From Corynebacterium sp. P3-F1 (GTDB taxonomy: Bacteria; Actinomycetota; Actinomycetes; Mycobacteriales; Mycobacteriaceae): a stretch of DNA of 64,000 bases. The stretch spans positions 1 to 64,000 of the forward strand of contig NZ_CP129965.1 of NCBI RefSeq assembly GCF_030503635.1. The letters run 5' to 3'. This document shows positions 1-8,155 of the stretch, piece by piece. The notes under the pieces are model-generated. The model was not told the DNA's origin and did not search any database. It was given only the letters and a program-made list of their open reading frames with translations. Every line of letters begins with the position of its first letter. Position 1 is the first letter of the stretch. The translations under genes were made by a program, and so were the position numbers.

Positions 1-66
1 TCGTTCGGAGGGGTCATTTTTCTCTTCTAAAACGCCGTTCCTGCTCGGGTTGTCGCGCCTGATTGT

Positions 67-201
67 TTACGAGCGCGGACCCAGCCGCGGAAGAGTTTCC
101 GTACTCATCCCGAGCTCGCCGGCGATGCAGGATATCGCACCGCCAGACGTGTGAGGGTCAGCTTGCCCGTGCGGCACCAGTTCGATGGCGCGCTGCTTCC
201 G
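67..201 (-). pseudogene. IS3-family OrfA transposase fragment
   Basis: Read on the minus strand, 44 codons up to a TAA at 67-69 match the pattern of the N-terminal helix-turn-helix of IS3-type OrfA: a QRAIELV stretch, then a short acidic/histidine linker, then IAGELGMSTETL, where the family normally continues RRW. Here the reading goes to PRLGPRS and stops. No ATG, no leucine zipper and no OrfB follow inside the window, so this is a decayed fragment. It lies directly downstream of the metal-export gene and marks the patch as transposon-visited. The family call is from motif memory only. Confidence 0.5.
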
Positions 202-231
202 GTCGGGGCCGTTTGGAACACTGCCGCTACG

Positions 232-834
232 TCAGAGCCCGAAGGCTCCGCCGCTGACGAGGATCACGATGCCGAGGCCGATGAGAACGATGGGAAAGAG
301 GATGTGCTCCCAGCGTTCGAGCACTTCCGCGATCGGGGGGCGGGTGGCGACGAACTTTGCCAGGGCCACCAGGACCGCAACGAGCGCGAGGAAGATAACG
401 CAGTAGGCGACCACTGCGAGAGGTTCCACGCTAAGGAATACAGGGGTGTAGACACCGATGTTGTCGCCACCGTTGGCAAAGGTGACGCCTGCGACTGTCC
501 CCACGCCGACCTTCTTGCCGGCAACCTTGGCCTCGTCGTCATCGTCATCATCGTCTCCGCGCCAGGCCTCCCATGCGGCCCAGAGGCCGATGCCCAGAGG
601 GATGAGACCAAAGTATGGGATGGCTGCCGGGGGCAGAAATGCTCCGGCACCGATGGTCACAAGGATCGCGGCGCCGAGGATGCCGGCAAATCCAAGGTAC
701 TGGCCGGCCAGAATGCGGGCGGTGGTGCCGCTCTGGCCTGCCCCTCGCGCGAAGAAGAGGGAGAGCACGATGATGTCGTCGATGTTGGTAGCTGCGAACA
801 GGCCTATCGCCTGCAAGACCGTGGTGAGGATCAT
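232..834 (-). CDS. cadD: CadD-family heavy-metal exporter
   Basis: This 200-residue membrane protein resembles the CadD (Pfam Cad) family, which exports cadmium and related divalent metals across the cytoplasmic membrane. It opens with the family-like stretch ATNIDDIIVLSLFFARG around residues 15-31 and has a second NGGDNIGVYTPVF motif near 121-133. These acidic residues in membrane segments probably handle metal. A run of seven aspartates at residues 94-100 sits in the central loop and could bind metal. The ATG start overlaps the stop of the upstream cmtR gene in an ATGA junction, so the two are translationally coupled. An ORF on the opposite strand covering the same DNA is a shadow. Confidence 0.85.
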   Translation of the reverse strand: MILTTVLQAIGLFAATNIDDIIVLSLFFARGAGQSGTTARILAGQYLGFAGILGAAILVTIGAGAFLPPAAIPYFGLIPLGIGLWAAWEAWRGDDDDDDDEAKVAGKKVGVGTVAGVTFANGGDNIGVYTPVFLSVEPLAVVAYCVIFLALVAVLVALAKFVATRPPIAEVLERWEHILFPIVLIGLGIVILVSGGAFGL

Positions 835-1190
835 GCGCCCTCCCCAGCTACGTCGCATCCGGGAAGCGAGCAGGCGGGATCTATGCACGGGGCGTCTTCG
901 TCTACTGCCAGGGTGGCATCGACCAGCGTCGTCAGCGCTTGCGCCAGGTGCGGATCGGCGATCTCGTATCGTGTCCGACGCCCCTCGGGCTCGGAGACGA
1001 CGATCCCGCAATCGCGCAGGCATGCCAGGTGGTTGGACACATTCGGGCGTGTCAGGTCCAAAGCTCGAGCCAGTTCCGCCGGGTAAGCGGGATGGTCGAG
1101 CAGGGTCAAGATGATCCGCGATCGAGTGGGGTCGGCTAGTGCACGACCCAGGCGGTTCATCACGTCGAGACGTGAAGCAATAGTCAGCAT
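831..1190 (-). CDS. cmtR: ArsR-family cadmium/lead sensor CmtR
   Basis: A 119-residue ArsR/SmtB repressor. The winged-helix region runs from about residue 12 to 80, with the recognition helix in LTRPNVSNHLACLRDCG. Cysteines fall at residues 57 and 61 in that helix and at 102 in the C-terminal tail. These are the positions of the three Cd(II)/Pb(II) ligands described for Mycobacterium tuberculosis CmtR. Two further tail cysteines (107 and 112) are present. It should repress its own promoter and the coupled exporter until metal binds. The ATG at 1190 was chosen because a good -10 box lies exactly seven bases upstream; a longer in-frame extension to 1319 would cross the promoter. Confidence 0.87.
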   Translation of the reverse strand: MLTIASRLDVMNRLGRALADPTRSRIILTLLDHPAYPAELARALDLTRPNVSNHLACLRDCGIVVSEPEGRRTRYEIADPHLAQALTTLVDATLAVDEDAPCIDPACSLPGCDVAGEGA

Positions 1191-1197
1191 GCACTGA

Positions 1198-1225
1198 ACT
1201 ATACAGTGAGCGCTGAACATGTCAA
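1198..1225 (-). promoter_or_regulatory. Leaderless cmtR-cadD promoter
   Basis: On the minus strand, TTGACA (1225-1220), a 16-base spacer and TATAGT (1203-1198) end seven bases before the cmtR ATG, so transcription should begin at or next to the start codon. The spacer contains GTTCAGCGCTCACTG, and a related TTCAG recurs just after the -10 box. This region is the likely CmtR operator. Confidence 0.75.
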
Positions 1226-1415
1226 GTCCGATGTAGCGGCGTAGCAGTGTGCGCTGCTCATGAGACAGTGGAAGTGGAAGAGATTCCGGCAAAGTTCCGA
1301 AACAGCGTCGCCAAATCAAGGTTCGTGCCGTTCGTGAACCGGGCGTTGTTCGGGAAATCCGAATTCAAGCGCGAATAAAAGACCCGAAAGACCGAAACTC
1401 GATGACGTCGTCGTC

Positions 1416-1712
1416 TTGAACCGGGAAGGCTCAAACAAACTTATCGACCTCACCCGTAGCCTCGCCTCGATTCCCGTTACCAGCGAGAAAGCCTCCGGGG
1501 TTGACGATGACGTTCTTGCACGAATTATCGACGACCAGAGCGAGCTTCAACGCCTGCACAAGCGAGACCCCGAGGCGATCCAGGTACTCGTAGAAACAGA
1601 GAACTCGGCCGCTGAGATCAAGGAACTGAAGAACCATCGCGACGTCGTTAACACTATGCAATCGTGGCTTGACGACCACGAGGTGTCATCAGTCGCGACA
1701 TTGTTGACATAG
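1416..1712 (+). CDS. Hypothetical protein, probably a degraded remnant
   Basis: Ninety-eight codons from a TTG, without a convincing ribosome-binding site. The frame is open back to a stop at 1335-1337 but has no ATG or GTG. A second frame is open through 1320-1420 and ends just where this one becomes plausible, which suggests a frameshifted or 5'-truncated gene. The product is acidic and charged, with no membrane segment. The region around residues 50-90 (acidic start, alternating hydrophobics, RD pair, W-L end) faintly recalls the N-terminal part of Shedu/DUF4263 defence proteins, but the nuclease domain is absent. I do not recognise it with confidence. Confidence 0.35.
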   Translation: MNREGSNKLIDLTRSLASIPVTSEKASGVDDDVLARIIDDQSELQRLHKRDPEAIQVLVETENSAAEIKELKNHRDVVNTMQSWLDDHEVSSVATLLT

Positions 1713-1731
1713 GAGTCGCGACATGGTGGAC

Positions 1732-1780
1732 AAACCGGTGTCTTGGTGTTTATTTTTCCAAGGCGCCGGTTTTGGTTTTA
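1732..1780 (+). terminator. Strong hairpin with T-rich loop and tail
   Basis: AAACCGGTGTCTTGG (1732-1746) pairs with CCAAGGCGCCGGTTT (1758-1772) with two G-U wobbles, around an 11-base T-rich loop, and is followed by TTGGTTTTA. It closes the accessory patch and could stop transcription from the ORF ending at 1712. Confidence 0.65.
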
Positions 1781-1844
1781 GGTCAGTGGGGGTTCCTGAC
1801 TGTCCCGTTCCAGTCGTTTGCTTGAACCGGGTAGCTGGCCGCAA

Positions 1845-2204
1845 CTAGTCAATCGGGGCGACGCGGATGAAGTTGCCGTCGGGGTCGGCGACGATGAAGG
1901 TGGTGCCGAAGACTTCTTCGTACGGTTCGCGGAGGACGGTCACACCTTTTCCTTCCCATTTTTCAAAAGTCGGAATGACATCGTCGGCGGGAACATTGAG
2001 GCACACCTCGGTGGTGCGGGTGCCCGCGGCTTCAAGGGCGTCGGAGTTTCCGGTCCACAGAGCCAGGGACACGCCATCCGCCAGCGCAAACGTGACGTAA
2101 CGGGGTGAGGTGAAGGCGGATTCCAGGTCGAGGAGATCGCGGTAGAAGTCGACGGATACGTCGATGTCGGAGACGTAGACGATGAAGACGATCTGGCGGT
2201 TCAC
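1845..2204 (-). CDS. VOC (glyoxalase/bleomycin-resistance) superfamily protein
   Basis: A 119-residue single-unit vicinal-oxygen-chelate protein. It shows the usual beta-alpha-beta-beta-beta pattern twice: an opening IVFIVYVSDIDVSVDFYRDL and a closing stretch around residues 90-119 with the FIVADPDGN turn before the last strand. Members bind a metal and act as small dioxygenases, isomerases or drug-binding resistance proteins; the substrate cannot be told from sequence. The GTG start at 2204 has AGGAG six to seven bases upstream. It stands alone, with a short gap to the EamA gene on the same strand. Confidence 0.8.
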   Translation of the reverse strand: MNRQIVFIVYVSDIDVSVDFYRDLLDLESAFTSPRYVTFALADGVSLALWTGNSDALEAAGTRTTEVCLNVPADDVIPTFEKWEGKGVTVLREPYEEVFGTTFIVADPDGNFIRVAPID

Positions 2205-2283
2205 GGGTTGCTCCTGGAGTCGGGGACGGTATTGCCAGCATATAAGACAAGGGACCCAACGGAGTGGCGCTCATTCTTCACGT

Positions 2284-3174
2284 TCATTCCTGCACCTGCG
2301 CCCTGACAGCGGAACCGCCGGCCTCGTCGCGGGGCGTGGAGCGCCACGTGATCACGGCGCCGGCGAGCGAGACCATGGGGATGCCTATGAGCATGCGGGC
2401 AGTCAGCTCGTCGCCCATGAACAGCCAGCCGAGGAGCGACCCGAGCACGGGATCAAGAGCAAAGAGCGTGCCGACGACCTGAGCCGATGTGAGCCGCGCC
2501 GCCAAAGTGTCGGCGACGTAGGGGATCACCACACCGATGAGTGCGGCGAGGGTGAGGATGAGCCAGGAGTTGGGGGAGACGTCGATAAGCCTTGGCGCCG
2601 CAATGGGGAGAGTGACAAGCCCTGCGACCGCGACCGAAATGGCGAGGTCGGCGAGCCCGCCGCCCTCTGCCTTGCCCACGCGTTCCGCGAAGACGGTGTA
2701 GGCGGCGAAGAATGCGCCGGCGAGGAAACCGTAGATGAGACCGACCGGGTCAATGCCGGACGATGGCCCCGCGATGAGCACGACCCCGATGAAGGCGATC
2801 ATTGCCCAACCGCGCTCAGCCCAATGCTTGAGGCCCAGAAAGGAGACGACGCACGGGCCGAGGAAATCGAGCGTGACTACCACGCCCAGCGGAAGACGGT
2901 CGACCGCCGCGAAGTAGAACTGGTTCATCGCGGCCATGGCGATCCCGTAGATCCCCGCGTTGATCCAGCGCTGCCGCGTGAAGGTGCGCACCGCCGGACG
3001 GAACGCCACGAGCATGATCACCGCGGCGACGACCAGACGGAACGTGGACACAGTCACGGTGCCCAGCTCCGCAAAGAGCGTGGACGAGACCATCGCCGAA
3101 GCCTGGATGCCCAGCGAGCCGACAAGCACGAGCGCGACAGGCCGCAGATCCACCGTATTGTTCGTGTGCGCCAC
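2284..3174 (-). CDS. EamA/RhtA-type drug/metabolite transporter
   Basis: A 296-residue protein made of about ten hydrophobic segments arranged as two five-helix EamA repeats (roughly residues 10-140 and 150-285). This is the usual build and length of DMT-superfamily exporters. The closest remembered pattern is the RhtA-like group, which exports threonine, homoserine and other amino acids from the cytoplasm; the actual substrate is inferred only by family. The second repeat has FAAYTVFAERVG, typical of RhtA-like members. The GTG start has a strong AGGAGG ribosome site six bases upstream. It carries one copy of the repeated 11-base word at 2580-2590. Confidence 0.8.
   Translation of the reverse strand: MAHTNNTVDLRPVALVLVGSLGIQASAMVSSTLFAELGTVTVSTFRLVVAAVIMLVAFRPAVRTFTRQRWINAGIYGIAMAAMNQFYFAAVDRLPLGVVVTLDFLGPCVVSFLGLKHWAERGWAMIAFIGVVLIAGPSSGIDPVGLIYGFLAGAFFAAYTVFAERVGKAEGGGLADLAISVAVAGLVTLPIAAPRLIDVSPNSWLILTLAALIGVVIPYVADTLAARLTSAQVVGTLFALDPVLGSLLGWLFMGDELTARMLIGIPMVSLAGAVITWRSTPRDEAGGSAVRAQVQE
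2580..2590 (-). repeat. Iterated 11-base word
   Basis: Inside the EamA gene; the sense strand reads GCTTATCGACG as part of the codons for leucine-isoleucine-aspartate. Confidence 0.85.
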
Positions 3175-3291
3175 GCGCCGCCTCCTCGTTCGGGGTCACT
3201 GGAAGAAAATGGCCCCGCGCGCTGCAGAGAGGGCACAGGGAAACGAAACACATCGTATTCCCGGCGTATAGGCGGGGCAGAGCAGGGTGGC

Positions 3292-3972
3292 TTACACGCC
3301 GGCGAGGACGATCAGCTGCACCAGGATGTTGTTGCACATGTGCAGGATGAAGCCCGCCCACAGCGAACGGTGCCAGCGGGTCACCAGCGCGAACGCGAGA
3401 CCAGCGAAGAACGTGTAGACGATGGCGGCCGGTGCGATGTGCATTAGTCCGAACACCAGCGAAGTCAACAGCACGCTGGCGGCCGCCGGCATCACGGTGT
3501 CCAGGTACCCCATGAGGAGGCGGCGGAACACGAGCTCCTCCAGAAACGGGCCGATCAGCAGATACGCACCCAGTGTGAACAGGACGAACGCGCTGCCTGC
3601 ACCGACCGGACTCGACGGGTCGGATGATTCGACACTGAGCAGCGGGGCGACAATCGACGTGCAGGCCGCAGACGCGACGATCGCGAGCGGAACCTGCCAC
3701 ACAAGATGCCATCCGCGCCTACCCAGCGGCCGGAGCCCGAGCGGGAGCCCGCGGCGCTTCATGTACACGACCAGCGCAACGGTAGGAATCGCCAGAGCAA
3801 GGATGACCAGCACCGGCAGGAGCGACCTGACCATGCCGCCGAGGTCGAGGCCCTTCAAGCCGAATGCAGAACCGATCAGCAGCGCGTAGACCGCCACCAT
3901 CGCGACGACGCCGACGAGCATGTCCTTCAGTTGCGGGCGGACGCTCAGCGGATCCAGCTCTCTGTTATTCAT
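3292..3972 (-). CDS. CPBP-family intramembrane metalloprotease
   Basis: A 226-residue membrane protein with about seven hydrophobic segments and the CPBP (CAAX protease and bacteriocin-processing) motifs in order. EELVFRRLLMG lies near residues 143-153, with the paired glutamates and arginine. A histidine follows in FGLMHIAPA, and another in HMCNN near the C terminus. These residues form the intramembrane active site in the family. In bacteria such proteins process peptides or protect against bacteriocins; its substrate is unknown. The ATG at 3972 is preferred to an upstream TTG that lies next to a terminator hairpin. Confidence 0.82.
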   Translation of the reverse strand: MNNRELDPLSVRPQLKDMLVGVVAMVAVYALLIGSAFGLKGLDLGGMVRSLLPVLVILALAIPTVALVVYMKRRGLPLGLRPLGRRGWHLVWQVPLAIVASAACTSIVAPLLSVESSDPSSPVGAGSAFVLFTLGAYLLIGPFLEELVFRRLLMGYLDTVMPAAASVLLTSLVFGLMHIAPAAIVYTFFAGLAFALVTRWHRSLWAGFILHMCNNILVQLIVLAGV

Positions 3973-4027
3973 GAGGGCACAGCTTACGCGTGGCAGTCGC
4001 CTCCGGTCGACAGTCAACAAATGACAG

Positions 4028-4072
4028 CAGATCGGCCCACACCCCTCCAGCCGGAAGGGACGGGCCGATCTG
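4028..4072 (-). terminator. Terminator hairpin, copy 1 of a duplicated pair
   Basis: CAGATCGGCCC (4028-4038) pairs perfectly with GGGCCGATCTG (4062-4072). On the minus strand the hairpin is followed by CATTTGTT. It lies 17 bases beyond the stop of the hydrolase gene. An almost identical hairpin occurs at 5826-5870. Confidence 0.7.
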
Positions 4073-4088
4073 TGTGTGAAGAGCAGGT

Positions 4089-5732
4089 CTACCGCTGCTG
4101 GTTGAAGTAGCCGGGCGCGTCGAACTGGGTGATCTTGCCGGTGCGCAGGTAGTCGACGACGATCTTGTCCACGGTGGCGTTACCGCGGGCGACGTGTCCG
4201 TGGCCGGGGCCGTGAACCGTGACCAGCTGCGTGCCCATCTCGTGGTGGATGACACCGCGGCCGGAGTAGGTGGTCTGTGGGTCGCCGGTGGAGTTGATCT
4301 GCAGCGGGCGCGTAGTCAGAGCAGCACCGTTCAACGGCAGACGACCGGTGACCGGGGCAGCGCCGTTGCAGGCCATGCCGCTGGAGATCAGCGCATTCGG
4401 GGCGGTGAACACATCCTGCGACATCTGGTTCGACCAGAGTGTGCGCGGGATCAGCGCGTAGTTCGGCGGAGTGACGTTCTCGTTGCAGATCTGCACGAAT
4501 AGCAGGTTGGTGCGTGCGCGCTCTGACTCGACGATTTCCTTGGTCATGGCCTCGGAGAAGCCGCCCTCCTGTTCACCGAGGGTGCCGTTGGTCATGCGGG
4601 CGAGCGTGTCCCAGTCCCCCGGGGAGGGAATGATCTGCTTCGCCGCGCCGACGAGCGGGGATTTCAACTGGGTCGCGCCCGGCTTGAGCATCCGGCTGAC
4701 AATGCCCTCGGCCTCGACGCGGACCTTGCCCGTCGCAGTGATTGCGTCCGCACCAGCTTGGCCGGCGAACTCCAGTCCAGGCGGGAGGTCGCCGACACGT
4801 GCCGGCGGCGGCACCACCGTCGGGTTGGTCCCAGACTGCTCCACGACCTTGGCGGACCAGTACTGGTACGCCTTCAGCGGGGTGTCGCCCATGTGGTAGG
4901 TGGCGTCATTGCGGGCGATGAAGTCAAAGTAGTCGTGCAGCGCGCGCTCGTAGCCGCCCTGCTGCTCGTTGACCAGGTCGTTCCACTGCTGGTCGGGGTT
5001 CATCGCGGAGTCGAGCACGACCTTTTCGGTGTGCTGCGGGTACATCGTGGCGTAGGCGGAGCCGAGGTAGGTGCCGTAGGACAACCCCATGATGGAGATT
5101 TTGTCGTAGCCGAGTGCTCGGCGGACGGTCTCCCAGTCGCGGGCGTTGTTCTCGGTAGTCAAGCTTTCGGGCAGTCCCGGGTTGCCCTTCTGGCACATCT
5201 TCCGGGAGGCGGCACCGGCGTTGACAACGTTGTCGATTTCGCTGCGCACGGCTTCAAGCTGGTTAGCGGGCGCTTCCGGCTCGCAGTTCAGCGGGGTGGA
5301 GTGGCGCAGACCGCGGGGCTGCACGGCAACCATGTCCCACTCGTTGCGGATCTCTTTCGGCCACTGGAACCCAACGGCGTTCGAACCGACGTAGGTGTAG
5401 CCGTCCCCGCCAGGTCCTCCGGGGTTACCGAAGAGGACGCCGCGCTTTGCCGACGGCTGGGCGGCGGGGACGCGGACAAATCCGACGGAGATCTCCGGGC
5501 TGTTCGGGTCGCCGTAACGCATCGGCACCGGAACGCGGCCGCACTGGGCACCGGGAGCATCGACGGTGGCCGGGCACGGTTCCCACTTCACGGCGGGAGC
5601 CGCGGGCTGTGCCTGCGCGACGGTGGACGCCGACGGAGCTACTGAGAGGGCCGCAGCCGCAACGGCAGCTGCAAGAAGTGAACCGCTTGTGTGTTTGTGG
5701 GCCAAAACTTTAGGCGTTTTACGGCGGAACAA
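4089..5732 (-). CDS. Secreted tripeptidyl-aminopeptidase-like alpha/beta hydrolase
   Basis: A 547-residue exported serine hydrolase of the actinobacterial TAP/SlpD-like family, which removes short peptides from protein N termini outside the cell. The N terminus has basic residues, then a hydrophobic alanine-rich stretch (about 15-35) and an alanine-rich cleavage region, which fits a Sec signal peptide. The nucleophile is the serine of GLSYGTYLG near residue 218. An oxyanion-type GNPGGPGGDG lies near 103. The C-terminal TAP domain carries GPGHGH, which supplies the histidine. I chose the TTG at 5732 because GGGAGG lies seven bases upstream; the longer ORF start would cross a terminator. Confidence 0.85.
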   Translation of the reverse strand: MFRRKTPKVLAHKHTSGSLLAAAVAAAALSVAPSASTVAQAQPAAPAVKWEPCPATVDAPGAQCGRVPVPMRYGDPNSPEISVGFVRVPAAQPSAKRGVLFGNPGGPGGDGYTYVGSNAVGFQWPKEIRNEWDMVAVQPRGLRHSTPLNCEPEAPANQLEAVRSEIDNVVNAGAASRKMCQKGNPGLPESLTTENNARDWETVRRALGYDKISIMGLSYGTYLGSAYATMYPQHTEKVVLDSAMNPDQQWNDLVNEQQGGYERALHDYFDFIARNDATYHMGDTPLKAYQYWSAKVVEQSGTNPTVVPPPARVGDLPPGLEFAGQAGADAITATGKVRVEAEGIVSRMLKPGATQLKSPLVGAAKQIIPSPGDWDTLARMTNGTLGEQEGGFSEAMTKEIVESERARTNLLFVQICNENVTPPNYALIPRTLWSNQMSQDVFTAPNALISSGMACNGAAPVTGRLPLNGAALTTRPLQINSTGDPQTTYSGRGVIHHEMGTQLVTVHGPGHGHVARGNATVDKIVVDYLRTGKITQFDAPGYFNQQR

Positions 5733-5825
5733 TGTGCGGCCTCCCAGGAAAGCGGAACGTTCTATATAGGTCTGTTTTGCATAATAACTGCTGCGCGCGA
5801 CAAGCGCGGCACGGGAAAATGACAG

Positions 5826-5870
5826 CAGATCGGCCCGCACCCCTCCAGACGGAAGGTGCGGGCCGATCTG
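5826..5870 (-). terminator. Terminator hairpin, copy 2 of a duplicated pair
   Basis: CAGATCGGCCCGCAC (5826-5840) pairs over 15 bases without mismatch with GTGCGGGCCGATCTG (5856-5870). On the minus strand CATTTTCC follows. It lies downstream of lutC and should end the lactate operon. Confidence 0.72.
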
Positions 5871-5894
5871 TGTGCGCGTGAAGCGCGCGGCGCA

Positions 5895-5905
5895 GCTTAT
5901 CGACG
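5895..5905 (+). repeat. Iterated 11-base word
   Basis: Intergenic, between the lutC stop and the 15-base terminator stem. Confidence 0.85.
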
Positions 5906-5915
5906 CCAGCCGGCG

Positions 5916-6554
5916 CTAGTCGACGACGATGACGATCAGGTCGCGGGGACCGTGCACGCCCTCGACGCGGACGAGCTCGATGTCCGAGGTGGCCGACGGG
6001 CCGGAAATCAGCGTGGTAGGCAGCTCCGGGTTGAGCTTGGCAAACATCTCTGGAACTCCGTAGACCACCGAATCCATGCGCACGATGCACACGTGACAGT
6101 CGGGAACCAGGCTCAGCGCGCGGCGGCCGCATTCACCCGTGCCGCCTTCAGACTGGAGGCAGATGGTGCCGGTCTGAGCGGAGGAGACGACGGATCCGGT
6201 GACCACGGCGTCGACGTCGTTAAGCTCACGCGGGTTCGTCGTGACATCGTCCGGCACAGCGTTACCGTCGAACGCGTCGAACAGTGCGGCATCGAGGCCC
6301 TGTGGGTAGCGGATCTCCTTGGCGTTGCGCTCGCGCAGGATGTCCACGATCGCGCCGCCCAGCTCGTCCGCGGAGACAGTCTTGACGTCTGCCTTGTAGT
6401 CCACGAGACGGTCGATGAGCATCTCGCGGAGCTCGTCGCGGTTCAGCGGGGACTCGGTGCGGTAATCGTGGGCGTGCTCGACGCTGGCAGGAGAGTCGGC
6501 CAGCTTGTGCGCGTTACGGATCCGGGCGAGGATGTCTTCCTTAGCGGTACCCAT
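5916..6554 (-). CDS. lutC: Lactate utilization protein LutC
   Basis: A 212-residue DUF162/LutC protein, the third part of the LutABC complex that oxidises L-lactate to pyruvate in many bacteria lacking a classical flavin lactate dehydrogenase at the locus. It has the family's N-terminal helical part, then an alpha/beta core with a [17 protein letters not shown] stretch (about residues 110-127) and a C-terminal [21 protein letters not shown] segment that is highly typical of the family. Its ATG overlaps the lutB stop by one base (TAATG), which indicates translational coupling. The terminator hairpin follows 45 bases later. Confidence 0.9.
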   Translation of the reverse strand: MGTAKEDILARIRNAHKLADSPASVEHAHDYRTESPLNRDELREMLIDRLVDYKADVKTVSADELGGAIVDILRERNAKEIRYPQGLDAALFDAFDGNAVPDDVTTNPRELNDVDAVVTGSVVSSAQTGTICLQSEGGTGECGRRALSLVPDCHVCIVRMDSVVYGVPEMFAKLNPELPTTLISGPSATSDIELVRVEGVHGPRDLIVIVVD

Positions 6555-8155
6555 TACTGGTCCTCCTTGCGGTTGTAGCGGGTCCAGGACTCCTCAGGGT
6601 CGGACTCGGCAGCAGCGGTGCCCAGGTGGTCCGGAGCAGTGTGGGTTTCCACGCCCTTCGCGCGGGCCTCGGAGAGCAGGGACTTTGCCTCATCCGTCTC
6701 GAACCACTGACGGAAGGACTTCTTCGGCGGCACTGCGACATCGCGGTAGTCCGTCCAGCCCGAGATCGGCGGCGGCATCTTGTTGATCACGCCGTTGAAA
6801 CCGCCGAGGATGCGGCCGGCAGCGACCATGCGCACCGACTTGTCCCACAGCTTGGAGTGACCCCACACCTGGCCGATGGCGGAGAACATGGCGCCCTCGA
6901 TCGCCGGACGGTGGTTCTCCACCTTCTGGTGGCGCATCTCCAGCAGGACGTCGGTGATGGGGATCTTCACCGGACAGACTTCGTCGCAACGCCCGCACAG
7001 GGAGGACGCGTACGGCAAGGACGCGGTGACGTCGTCGGCGGAGTCCATGCCGGCGAGCTGCGGGGTGAGGATCGCGCCGATCGGGCCCGGGTAGACCGAG
7101 CCGTAGGCGTGGCCGCCCGCGCGCTCGTAGACCGGGCAGACGTTCAGGCAGGCGGAGCAGCGGATGCACTTCAGTGCCTCGCGGCCGATCTCGTTGGACA
7201 GGGCGGCGGTGCGGCCGTTGTCCACCAAGACAATGTGGAAGTCCTGCGGGCCGTCGTTCTCCGTCACGCCCGACCAGATCGAGGTGTACGGGTTCATGCG
7301 CTCGCCTGTCGACGACCGCGGCAGTAGCTGCATGAACACACCCAGATCCTCGTAGGAGGGCAGGATCTTCTCGATGCCCATGACGGTGATCAGGGTCTCC
7401 GGCAGGGTCAGGCACATGCGGCCGTTACCCTCGGACTCGACGATGGAGACCGAGCCGGTCTCCGCGATGCCGAAGTTGCAGCCGGAAATGGCCACCTTGG
7501 CCTTCATGAACTGCTCGCGCAGGAATTTACGGGATGCCTCTGCAAGCTCAGCCGGCTCCGCGGTGAGGTCCTGGCGGGCACCCGGCATGTTCTGGGTGAA
7601 GATGTCGCGGATCTCCGCACGGTTGCGGTGGATGGCGGGGACGACGATGTGGGACGGGAAGTCGTCGCCAAGCTGGACGATGAGCTCGGCGAGGTCCGTC
7701 TCGCGTGCGTTGATGCCGTTTTCCGTCAAGACATCGTTCAGCGCGATCTCCTGGGTGGCCATCGACTTGATCTTCACTACATCGGTCTCACCGGTCTTCT
7801 TGATCAGGTCGGTGACGATCTGCGACGCTTCCTTGGAGTCACGAGCCCAGTGGACATGGCCGCCGCGCTTGGTCACGTTCTCCTCGAACTGCTCCAGCAG
7901 CTCCGGGAGGCGGGCGAGGGTGTCGCGCTTGATGGTGGAACCAGCTTCACGCAGTGCTTCCCAATCGTCGAGCTCGTCGACGACGCCCTGGCGCTTCAGG
8001 CGGATCTGCGTGGTGGCGTAGTTCAGGTTGCGGCGCTGAGTGGAGTTGTTCAGCTCAGTCTTGGCGTTCTTCTGGAACTTGTCGTGTTCGCGGAAGTGCC
8101 CCAGATCGCGCGGGGCGTGGGGCGGCATCGTGGGGTTACCCAGTCCGACCTTCAC
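6554..8155 (-). CDS. lutB: Lactate utilization iron-sulfur protein LutB
   Basis: A 533-residue iron-sulfur subunit of the L-lactate oxidation complex. An N-terminal DUF162-type domain (about 60-290) is followed by two ferredoxin-type clusters: [12 protein letters not shown] and then CGRCDEVCP, each with the spacing for a 4Fe-4S centre. A C-terminal LutB extension follows (about 390-533). The GTG at 8155 overlaps the lutA stop in a GTGA junction and has GGAG about eight bases upstream. An in-frame ATG nine codons later is possible, and the longer upstream start would overlap lutA much more. It acts in the cytoplasm or loosely on the membrane, passing electrons onward. Confidence 0.9.
   Translation of the reverse strand: MKVGLGNPTMPPHAPRDLGHFREHDKFQKNAKTELNNSTQRRNLNYATTQIRLKRQGVVDELDDWEALREAGSTIKRDTLARLPELLEQFEENVTKRGGHVHWARDSKEASQIVTDLIKKTGETDVVKIKSMATQEIALNDVLTENGINARETDLAELIVQLGDDFPSHIVVPAIHRNRAEIRDIFTQNMPGARQDLTAEPAELAEASRKFLREQFMKAKVAISGCNFGIAETGSVSIVESEGNGRMCLTLPETLITVMGIEKILPSYEDLGVFMQLLPRSSTGERMNPYTSIWSGVTENDGPQDFHIVLVDNGRTAALSNEIGREALKCIRCSACLNVCPVYERAGGHAYGSVYPGPIGAILTPQLAGMDSADDVTASLPYASSLCGRCDEVCPVKIPITDVLLEMRHQKVENHRPAIEGAMFSAIGQVWGHSKLWDKSVRMVAAGRILGGFNGVINKMPPPISGWTDYRDVAVPPKKSFRQWFETDEAKSLLSEARAKGVETHTAPDHLGTAAAESDPEESWTRYNRKEDQ

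Noticed and set aside
151..1114. Plus-strand ORFs opposite cadD and cmtR
   Set aside because: They are acidic, low-pattern translations; the minus-strand genes have clear motifs, an ATGA junction and a promoter.
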